DNA of 11,977 nucleotides from Bifidobacterium breve (GTDB taxonomy: Bacteria; Bacteroidota; Bacteroidia; Chitinophagales; Chitinophagaceae): assembly GCA_943323935.2 (NCBI GenBank), contig CALPJR020000015.1, positions 1-11,977 on the forward strand, written 5' to 3'. Made by a program: the position numbers and the translations under genes. The notes below the pieces were generated by a model, which did not search any database, was not told where the DNA came from, and saw nothing but the letters and a program-made list of their open reading frames with translations. Positions 1 to 7,106 of the stretch are shown here, piece by piece. How positions within the stretch are numbered: the first letter of the stretch is position 1; each line of letters begins with the position of its first letter.

Positions 1-3000
1 AAAGGGACTGGAAACAATAGTATTGCATTTAGTTTGAATAAAAGGCCTTTATTAAATAAGGGTAAAGCAGATTATTTACAATTGCTTTCGGCAACAAATG
101 TGAATGGCGATGATGACTTTGATTTTGTAGCCTTATTTAGAAAAGCTGGGAATATGAATGATAAGACTCAAATGGCTTATTTAGTAAATGATAAGAATTT
201 GAATTTTAATATTGATACAACAAATGTCCCTAAGCAATTCTATAATAGCATGTTAAATTCATGGAATCAAACATCTAATTTAACGTACAAGTGGGATCAG
301 TCTACATTTAGATATAATGAGTGGGCAACCAATAGTGGACAAAATATTGAAGCCAATGTTGAATACATGGATGGTAATTTTGATGGTAAGGAAGAAATGG
401 TTGCTACTTTGCATCAATTGAAGTGGGAACCGAATGCGTCTATTAATTTAACTAACCAAAATTTAAATGATGTAAGTGCTTCTGTTAGGTTGGTGAAATT
501 CATTGATATCAATAACGATGGAATTCCAGATATCTTTGGTATGACTACATGGCCTTATGCAATTGGATTAGGACAAACAAATGGCAATCCATTGGTGGTG
601 TTTGTTTCTAACAAGAAAGCAGGTAAGTTCTTTATGTATAATACTGGTTTAAACGTGGATTATGGATCGAATTTAAACTTCAACGATTTTAGTAATGATA
701 GAAAAGTTCAAATTTTAACCAGAGTTAACGGCGGAAATTATAAAGTATATGATTTAGATGAAAATTTCAAATCAGTAGCATCTTCGATGCAAATAAATGC
801 TGCATTGAATGATGGTAAGATGACTGTGGGAGATATTAACAATGACTCTTATCCGGATGTGATTACAGTAGATAATGCAGGATCTTTAGTGGCTTATATC
901 AATAATCAACAAGCTGAATTTGTTAGAAAGAAAATAGGTGGCATTCCTTTCAATGCAAATACAATCTGGAGTCTATTTAATTTAAGATTAGTAGACTTGA
1001 ATAAAGATGGCTTCAAGGATTTGACATGGATGGAAATGGGTCTAGAAGCTGATGGCACAACAAATGGAAGTAGTAATAATTTTGTCTTTAAAGCATGGTT
1101 ACAAACTAAGGGTGACGAAAGTTTTGTGAGAACAGCACCAGCTGCGATCAATGCTGATAATATCAAAGTTTCTAATAATGGTTATAGTGTTAAAGTAAAA
1201 TGGACACCAACAAAAGACAAAGTTGATAATTATATTTTTGCCAATATTAAAGTGGATACATTATCAAATTATAAGTCTGCAAGAATCAATACTGGATATA
1301 ACTATCGTGCATCAAATTCTACTATACCTATTATTTTAGATAGGGTATATGCAAGAAATTATCCAGATTCAATTGAGTTCAATGACGTAAATCTTACAAG
1401 CAAGAAGCCTTATTATGTTTCATTGCAAATGGTGAATAAGGAGGGAAATGCGTCTCAATTTACTCAAGTTATTTACAGTCCTAAGGATGCATTACAAAGT
1501 ATTGATAATGTGATTCCTGGATTATACAATGCAAGATTCAGCTGGGGTGATTACAACAATGATGGTTTAATGGATCTTGCTGTACTTGGTCAGAATGATG
1601 ATAGTGGAAATATTACAAAAGTTTATGAGAATAAAAATGGTTCTTTCCAAGATCTTAATTTAGCCAATCGTTCATTCCGATATGGCGATATTAAGTGGGT
1701 TGACCTTAACAATGACGGATGGTTAGATTTATCAATCATTGGTCAATCAGGTTCTGCAGTTGTTTATCAACAATTAATCAATAATAAAGGCGTATTTGAA
1801 GTTAGCACACCTGCAAGTGTCGCTGGTTTGAAATATTCAAATATGACATTTGGAGATTACAACAACAATGGAACGCTAGACATGTTTACAACAGGTCAGG
1901 ATTTAATAGGCAATCCAAAATCATTCTTATATCAAAATGATGGGAAAGGTAATTTCAAACTTGATCCTGAATTTAATGCATATAATGCTGTGCCAGAAAT
2001 GTTTAATGCGGATGCTAGGTTCTTAGATTATGATTTGGATGGTGATTTAGATTTAATCTATTCTGGAACTGGAACCGGCGGCAATCCACAAGGAGGTATT
2101 CGTGTGAACACTTTATTGGATCCTAAGATTACAAACAATAATTACGGACAAAATAGCAATAATGGTTACACTTACGGAATGAATTTATCAATGAAGGAAA
2201 CTAAATTAGATATTGCCGATATGGATGGTGATGGTGATACGGATATCGTAGCAATGGGTACTGCTAGAAGACAAAATGGTAACACTTCTATTGATTATCC
2301 TCAATTATTGTTATTACGTAACCAAACTATTGAAAGTAAAAATGCCAAATTTGGTTCATTCTTTTCTTATGGAAATATTTATAATGCAACTAGCATTATA
2401 CTTGATAGCGTTGAGAAAGGAGATATTAAGTTAGTTGACTTTAACAATGACGGTTTAGTGGATATCACTTTAGCAGGTTTAGATGTAAAAGCAAATCCGG
2501 TGACTAAATTCTACTTGAACGAAGGTGGATTTGGTAATTTCACCTTAGCTAAAAATGAGAGCATTCCTCAATATAAAGATGCTTCAATTAGCTGGGGCGA
2601 TGCGAATGGTGATGGAAGTATGGATATGGTGATTAGTGGAAATAAACTTGTTGGAAGTTCTACAAGTATCTTCTTAAACAACCAAGGTGAAAATGTCAAT
2701 TTAGCACCAACTGCTCCTAAAAATTTAAGATTCATAGATCAAGGTCAGGGCAGGGTATTGTTGCTATGGGATGCTGCCACAGATGATAAAACTGCGCCAG
2801 CTAACTTGTATTATAATTTAAAATTAGGTACACAACCAGGCTTAAGTGACTTAAGAGTGATTCAAGTAAACCCAGCCACTGAAAAATTATTGACACCAAA
2901 TACATCATTAATTGGGTCTAATCAATATTATATTGAATTACCTCCTGGTGTATTCTATTGGTCAGTTCAATCTGTGGATGGAAACTATTCATCTTCTAAA

Positions 3001-6000
3001 TTTGCATCAAGTCAAAAAATCGTATTAAAGTATCCTTGGCAGTTCTTAAACCAAGGTGGATTGGTGGATACAAGAATTCAACCTCTAGATAAACCATCAT
3101 TTGCTTGGGCAGATGTGAATAATCAAGGTGTATTTGACTTTATCTATTTAGGTAAAGTAGTGACTGGTGGTGATTTTGGAAATATCAATACCCCTGTTGG
3201 TCTATACAGAAACATGGGTGGTAAGTTTATTAAATTGTCAAATGATTCCACTCGAACAACCTTAGCAGGCAAAGGAACCAACTTTAGAGATGATTTAGCG
3301 AATTTAGTTAGTCCCGAGATTAAATGGGTTGACTTAAATAATGATGGTTTATTAGACCTTGTTGTAGCTGGAAATGATTTTAATAATAGTAATGGTAAGT
3401 TAGCTATTTTCAAAAATAGAGGTAATTATAAATTTGAAAATATTACAGGACTAATTTATAATGGGAAGCCATTAGCTACACCAAAAATTGCTTTTGTTGA
3501 TATTGATAAAAATGGATATGTAGATATGATTTATGCTGGTTTAGATAGTACACAATCTGGCGTATTTAAATTTATCGGTTTATATAAAGACACTGCCAAT
3601 AAACAGCATGGATTTAAAGCACTGCCAATTAAAAACAATTTAGATGTATTGTTAACCAATAATGGCATTTCTAATGTTAGTTTACAATTTGGCGATGTCA
3701 ATAAGGATTTAAAATTAGATTTAGCTATCTTATATGACAATATTGATGGTAGAAGGTTAGGTGAAGTATATATGAATACCACTGATACTTCAAACAATAT
3801 TTCATTTACTAAGAATGCATCTGTAAGTATTCCAGCTTTAAGAAATGCAACGTTAGATCTGATTGATTACAATAATGATGGTTTATTAGATTTATCATTG
3901 TCAGGTACTAGTTCTTCATCTGGACAAGTATTTAGAATTTATCAAAATAAATTCGTTGACTCTGTAGCTAAAACGATTCAGTTTATTCAAACAAATTCAG
4001 ATATTAAACCATTTGAATCTGGTCAAACTACATGGGGTGATATCAATACCGATGGTTACCCAGACATTATCTTTAGTGGTGTAAGAGCAGGAGTTGGAAG
4101 TATTTCTTCTATGGCTTTAGCAGATCCTAGTACAGCTGCAATCAATGGAATTACTAAATTCAAAGAATTACCTACTTTCCCATTCGGTAATTATATCACT
4201 ATGCGTCCAACACTTGGAGACTTTAGTGGTAAAAAAGTACTAGATGTGGTATTGGTAGGAACAGAGAGAATTGTGAATCCATTAACCAATGAATCTACAA
4301 TCAATTCTTCATTCAAAATATTAAAGAATGTGCGTGATTTATCTGCACAAGTTATTGATCCGGCACCTACTAATAATAATTTGAAAGTCCGTCAGTCATT
4401 GGCACAATCTAGTGCACCTATGATTGTAAATAATGTAGTTGTTCCATTTGCAGATTCATCTGTTACGATTGCAGATGAGAATTATGCAGAGTCTAAGTAC
4501 ATTACTAATGCTGTTCCTTCAAAACCAAAGACTAGTAGCTCAAACATAATTAGTCAGGTAGAAACTAAATACTTAGTACAATTCAACTGGGAGCAAGCTG
4601 CAGATGATAAAACACCAAAAGATGGCTTAACCTATGCAATTTCAATTGGAACTAAGCCAGGCTTATCTGATGTGGTAGATCCAAATGCAGATTTGATTTC
4701 AGGAAACAGAAAGACACCAGATGCTGGTAATGCTGGTTCGAATACTTCTATATCCTTGTTATTGGATCAAGGTACATATTATTGGTCTGTACAAGCTATT
4801 GATGCTGCAAATGCAGGTTCTGTTTTCTCTGATAATAGAACAATTCAAATAAGTGCTAACAGAACTTTAGCTGAACGTTCGGCGCCATCTAATATCTTCT
4901 TAAATGGGGATAGTACATCTTCATTTATCATCAAGCAAAATGATCTAGATGGGTTTAAATATAAAGTAACATCTAAACATGCCGACGTAAGTGCTGTAGT
5001 TAAATTCTCGATCATATCTGATGCAACATTTGCTTCAGATGCTATATTCAAGTTGGATACAACAACGAATAATTTATTATTAAATGTAAAACCAACTTTA
5101 GCTTCTTATAAGGTTAAAATAAGAGCTACAGATAATTATGGTAGTTATTTTGATAAGAATTATACTTTTAGCGTTATCCAGGCACCTTCAAAATTACTTG
5201 TTAATGAAAGAGATACTTCATTCTTATATTACAGTAAGAGCAATTCGGATTCAGCTAAATATGTATTATCATTAAGAGCAGTATATGATCCAACACCAAC
5301 AGATGCACCTGTGTTAACCTATAAGTTTATTACTGGAGCAAATGGGGAAAACAATGATCTATTTAGCCTTAATAATACAATTTTAGTGAATAAGCGTAAG
5401 TTGAATGACGCAGATACCATTAGATTAAGGGTTGCAGCAGTTGATGCATTTGGTTTAACAGTTGAAAGAATCATTAAATTGATAAATTTAGATTGTACCA
5501 CAAAGCCAACTTTAAATATCAAGTCTTCTGCTACAGCTTGTTTACCGTTAGTAGTGAATCTTTCTGATACAGCGCTTATCTTAAATGGCACAACCAGTAA
5601 ACTTACTTATAGTTACTTTACTGATATCAATGCCACTGTAAAAGTGGGTGCACCAAATGCGGTCAATACTAGTGGAACCTATTATATTAGAGCTACTGAT
5701 ACGCTAGGTTGTTCTATTGCTAAGCCAATAACTATCAATGTTGCTAAGCAACCTGTTACACCTGTTGTTTCTGCAGGCCTTACTTGTCAAAATCAATCTG
5801 GTGTTACCATTAATTTTGCTGCAAGTGCAAGTACGAATAAACTAGTTTGGTATGGTACAAATGCAACAGGCGGAACTCCTTCATTGGCAACACCTGCATT
5901 TAATACCTCAGCAACTGGTATACAATCATTCTATGTGGCTCAAGTGGATACGCTTGCTGGATGTTATAGCGACAGGGTTAAGTTAGATATCAATGTATTG

Positions 6001-6480
6001 CCAACACCAATCGCACCAGTTATTTCTAGAGATACTGCAGGAAATCTAATTTCTTCGAATGCTATCGAAGTAAGTTGGTTTAAAGATGGTGTTAAGCTTA
6101 CAAATACTGGCGCAACATTTAAGCCTACAGCTGTTGGTAATTATACAGTTAAAACTACATTAAATGGTTGTACAAGTGCATTCAGTAATACATACTATTA
6201 CTTAGTAACTGATATCATTAGATTAAGTTGGGATGAGTTTATTAAGTTAACTCCTAATCCTTTCATCAATTTCATGAATATCGACTTTGTTGTCAAGGGG
6301 CACCAAAGAATGAATATCGAAGTATTCTCTGCTGCAACAGGAGCAAAAGTGGCAACTAGAATGGGTGTAACAGCAGGATCAAGATTAACATTCAATGAAT
6401 TAACTCCAGGCGTTTACTTTGTAAGAGTAGCATCACCTGACTTAAAAGTATCTCATCAGTTTAAAATGATTAAATTATAA
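1..6480 (+). CDS. Giant T9SS-secreted FG-GAP/VCBS multi-propeller surface protein (5' partial)
   Basis: The reading frame is open from base 1, so the start lies upstream; the TTG at 34 is only an internal codon. 2159 residues are visible. Order of domains (visible residues): FG-GAP/VCBS blades about 30-350; Fn3-like 379-497; blades 505-890; Fn3-like 902-1010; blades 1017-1447; Fn3-like 1500-1618; two cadherin-like domains 1624-1830; Cys-containing Ig-like domains 1831-2064, the middle one resembling the CHU_C-associated Ig type (LVWYGTNATGGTP); and a T9SS type A sorting domain 2079-2159 with LTPNPF, PGVYFVRV and terminal KMIKL. About 20 blade motifs of the form W-G/V-D-x-N-x-D-G-x-x-D are seen (DYNNDGLMDL, DLNNDGWLDL). 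In this family the acidic loops usually bind calcium. The role is inferred to be a secreted or surface-attached protein used in adhesion or binding; no catalytic domain is visible. It is probably co-transcribed with the lipoprotein gene 3 bases downstream. Family assignment is firm; the ligand is unknown. Confidence 0.93.
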   Translation, partial: KGTGNNSIAFSLNKRPLLNKGKADYLQLLSATNVNGDDDFDFVALFRKAGNMNDKTQMAYLVNDKNLNFNIDTTNVPKQFYNSMLNSWNQTSNLTYKWDQSTFRYNEWATNSGQNIEANVEYMDGNFDGKEEMVATLHQLKWEPNASINLTNQNLNDVSASVRLVKFIDINNDGIPDIFGMTTWPYAIGLGQTNGNPLVVFVSNKKAGKFFMYNTGLNVDYGSNLNFNDFSNDRKVQILTRVNGGNYKVYDLDENFKSVASSMQINAALNDGKMTVGDINNDSYPDVITVDNAGSLVAYINNQQAEFVRKKIGGIPFNANTIWSLFNLRLVDLNKDGFKDLTWMEMGLEADGTTNGSSNNFVFKAWLQTKGDESFVRTAPAAINADNIKVSNNGYSVKVKWTPTKDKVDNYIFANIKVDTLSNYKSARINTGYNYRASNSTIPIILDRVYARNYPDSIEFNDVNLTSKKPYYVSLQMVNKEGNASQFTQVIYSPKDALQSIDNVIPGLYNARFSWGDYNNDGLMDLAVLGQNDDSGNITKVYENKNGSFQDLNLANRSFRYGDIKWVDLNNDGWLDLSIIGQSGSAVVYQQLINNKGVFEVSTPASVAGLKYSNMTFGDYNNNGTLDMFTTGQDLIGNPKSFLYQNDGKGNFKLDPEFNAYNAVPEMFNADARFLDYDLDGDLDLIYSGTGTGGNPQGGIRVNTLLDPKITNNNYGQNSNNGYTYGMNLSMKETKLDIADMDGDGDTDIVAMGTARRQNGNTSIDYPQLLLLRNQTIESKNAKFGSFFSYGNIYNATSIILDSVEKGDIKLVDFNNDGLVDITLAGLDVKANPVTKFYLNEGGFGNFTLAKNESIPQYKDASISWGDANGDGSMDMVISGNKLVGSSTSIFLNNQGENVNLAPTAPKNLRFIDQGQGRVLLLWDAATDDKTAPANLYYNLKLGTQPGLSDLRVIQVNPATEKLLTPNTSLIGSNQYYIELPPGVFYWSVQSVDGNYSSSKFASSQKIVLKYPWQFLNQGGLVDTRIQPLDKPSFAWADVNNQGVFDFIYLGKVVTGGDFGNINTPVGLYRNMGGKFIKLSNDSTRTTLAGKGTNFRDDLANLVSPEIKWVDLNNDGLLDLVVAGNDFNNSNGKLAIFKNRGNYKFENITGLIYNGKPLATPKIAFVDIDKNGYVDMIYAGLDSTQSGVFKFIGLYKDTANKQHGFKALPIKNNLDVLLTNNGISNVSLQFGDVNKDLKLDLAILYDNIDGRRLGEVYMNTTDTSNNISFTKNASVSIPALRNATLDLIDYNNDGLLDLSLSGTSSSSGQVFRIYQNKFVDSVAKTIQFIQTNSDIKPFESGQTTWGDINTDGYPDIIFSGVRAGVGSISSMALADPSTAAINGITKFKELPTFPFGNYITMRPTLGDFSGKKVLDVVLVGTERIVNPLTNESTINSSFKILKNVRDLSAQVIDPAPTNNNLKVRQSLAQSSAPMIVNNVVVPFADSSVTIADENYAESKYITNAVPSKPKTSSSNIISQVETKYLVQFNWEQAADDKTPKDGLTYAISIGTKPGLSDVVDPNADLISGNRKTPDAGNAGSNTSISLLLDQGTYYWSVQAIDAANAGSVFSDNRTIQISANRTLAERSAPSNIFLNGDSTSSFIIKQNDLDGFKYKVTSKHADVSAVVKFSIISDATFASDAIFKLDTTTNNLLLNVKPTLASYKVKIRATDNYGSYFDKNYTFSVIQAPSKLLVNERDTSFLYYSKSNSDSAKYVLSLRAVYDPTPTDAPVLTYKFITGANGENNDLFSLNNTILVNKRKLNDADTIRLRVAAVDAFGLTVERIIKLINLDCTTKPTLNIKSSATACLPLVVNLSDTALILNGTTSKLTYSYFTDINATVKVGAPNAVNTSGTYYIRATDTLGCSIAKPITINVAKQPVTPVVSAGLTCQNQSGVTINFAASASTNKLVWYGTNATGGTPSLATPAFNTSATGIQSFYVAQVDTLAGCYSDRVKLDINVLPTPIAPVISRDTAGNLISSNAIEVSWFKDGVKLTNTGATFKPTAVGNYTVKTTLNGCTSAFSNTYYYLVTDIIRLSWDEFIKLTPNPFINFMNIDFVVKGHQRMNIEVFSAATGAKVATRMGVTAGSRLTFNELTPGVYFVRVASPDLKVSHQFKMIKL
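90..1040 (+). repeat. FG-GAP/VCBS blade cluster 1
   Basis: Degenerate calcium-loop blades recur here, for example VNGDDDFDF (about 100), DINNDGIPDIF (about 505), DINNDSYPDV (about 832) and DLNKDGFKDL (about 994). The block near 680 (FNDFSNDRKVQI) keeps the blade shape but has lost most of the acidic loop. More blades probably lie upstream of the window, so the propeller may be incomplete here. Confidence 0.75.
1510..2680 (+). repeat. FG-GAP/VCBS blade cluster 2
   Basis: Seven well-kept blade motifs appear at about 1549, 1702, 1855, 2029, 2218, 2440 and 2599: DYNNDGLMDL, DLNNDGWLDL, DYNNNGTLDM, DYDLDGDLDL, DMDGDGDTDI, DFNNDGLVDI and DANGDGSMDM. The spacing is about 51-74 residues. Seven blades is the right number for one closed beta-propeller, so this cluster probably folds as a complete unit. 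Confidence 0.8.
3050..4340 (+). repeat. FG-GAP/VCBS blade cluster 3
   Basis: Blade motifs occur at about 3112, 3331, 3499, 3694, 3865, 4039 and 4219: DVNNQGVFDF, DLNNDGLLDL, DIDKNGYVDM, DVNKDLKLDL, DYNNDGLLDL, DINTDGYPDI and DFSGKKVLDV. That is again seven. The first, fourth and last have lost part of the acidic calcium loop. A 20-base stretch is exactly repeated at 3337-3356 and 3871-3890, both encoding NNDGLL within the same blade motif. Confidence 0.8.
6235..6477 (+). other. T9SS type A C-terminal sorting domain
   Basis: The last ~80 residues of the giant protein have the three hallmarks of the type A sorting domain: a start motif LTPNPF followed by hydrophobic strands (MNIDFVV), a central strand with a G-A-K turn (IEVFSAATGAKV), and PGVYFVRV followed by a basic end, KMIKL. 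In Bacteroidota this domain directs Sec-exported cargo through the T9SS outer-membrane translocon and is often removed on attachment or release. Confidence 0.9.
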
Positions 6481-6483
6481 TTT

Positions 6484-6948
6484 ATGCAATATTTAAAATT
6501 TTCAATTAGAAAGAGCAACATCATTGCACTAAGTCTTATTTTATTATCTTTTGCTGGATGTAGTAAAGGAGGCGATAGTCCTACACCAACACCTCCAACT
6601 CCACCGCCCGTTGTAATTACGGAGTCAGATATAGTATTTAAAGTGGATATAGCAGGAGCAGAAGTGAATTACACCACAGTCTTTGCTGTGGTTGGAACTT
6701 CTCAACTATTGAATGCAAATATCACATCTACATTACCAAAAGATGGTGTAACCATAGATGTCTCAGTTAAAAAGAAATCAGATAATTCGGTTGTATTTTC
6801 TTCAAACTTATCTTCTTCTTCGGCTAGTAATCCAGTCACAGTGACTGGATTGACCGGTGGAACACTATGTGTTGCTACAATAACAGTCACTTCAAAGTCA
6901 AAAGCTTCTAATACAGCGACCAAGACATTTGAATTAGCATCAAAGTAG
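6484..6948 (+). CDS. Small surface-type lipoprotein with Ig-like body, function unknown
   Basis: This 154-residue protein starts at an ATG three bases after the stop of the giant T9SS gene, so the two are almost certainly co-transcribed. The N-terminus has basic residues (R9, K10), a hydrophobic stretch at 12-24 and a lipobox ending SFAGC with the lipidated Cys at 26; F at -3 is slightly unusual. A Pro/Thr linker follows at about 32-42. Residues 45-154 are Ser/Thr/Val-rich and look like one all-beta, Ig or Fn3-like domain (VTVTGLTGGTLCVATITVTS). I recognise no specific family. SKGGD after the Cys is only loosely like a Bacteroidota surface-export signal, so the face of the outer membrane is uncertain. 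Inferred role: a membrane-anchored accessory or partner of the giant protein. A strong terminator follows. Confidence 0.85.
   Translation: MQYLKFSIRKSNIIALSLILLSFAGCSKGGDSPTPTPPTPPPVVITESDIVFKVDIAGAEVNYTTVFAVVGTSQLLNANITSTLPKDGVTIDVSVKKKSDNSVVFSSNLSSSSASNPVTVTGLTGGTLCVATITVTSKSKASNTATKTFELASK
6829..6851. repeat. Perfect 23-bp inverted repeat inside the lipoprotein gene
   Basis: Arms AATCCAGTCAC (6829-6839) and GTGACTGGATT (6841-6851) are exact reverse complements around one central A. It encodes NPVTVTG, and a VTVTG-like reading is possible without such symmetry, so the palindrome is not forced by the protein. A further CAGTCAC copy lies about 45 bases downstream in the same gene. It could be an operator-like site, a cruciform or an mRNA hairpin, or chance. 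Confidence 0.7.
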
Positions 6949-6970
6949 CCCCCCTTTTTTATCCCCTTTC

Positions 6971-7009
6971 AAAGACCGTCCTTGCTCAAAGTGCTTGGAC
7001 GGTTTTTTT
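6971..7009 (+). terminator. Rho-independent terminator after the lipoprotein gene
   Basis: The GC-rich core ACCGTCC (6975-6981) pairs with GGACGGT (6997-7003). It is extended outward by a G-U pair and three A-T pairs using AAAG at 6971-6974. The loop is about 15 bases, and a run of seven T (7003-7009) follows directly. It sits 22 bases after the stop at 6948 and should end the transcript that carries the giant protein and the lipoprotein. Confidence 0.9.
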
Positions 7010-7064
7010 ATATAAGTAGAATTTTTTCTATAAAAGTATGTTACAGATTAGCTCATAAATTCTA

Positions 7065-7092
7065 TTGTATTATTGCCTTATCTTTAGCTTTT
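7065..7092 (+). promoter_or_regulatory. Candidate Bacteroidota-type promoter for the O-antigen ligase gene
   Basis: TTG at 7065-7067 is followed after 17 bases by TAGCTTTT (7085-7092), seven of eight matches to the Bacteroidota -7 consensus TAnnTTTG. The leader before the ATG at 7107 would be very short. An alternative -7 word, TATCTTTA at 7079-7086, also matches seven of eight but has no TTG at proper spacing. A new promoter is expected here because a strong terminator lies just upstream. AT-rich DNA makes chance matches common. Confidence 0.3.
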
Positions 7093-7106
7093 AGAAAAAA
7101 TGAACT

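Noticed and set aside
6949..6970. Pyrimidine tract C6-T6 with C4-T3 after the lipoprotein stop
   Set aside because: Only a short low-complexity run just before the terminator, with no sign of a separate function.
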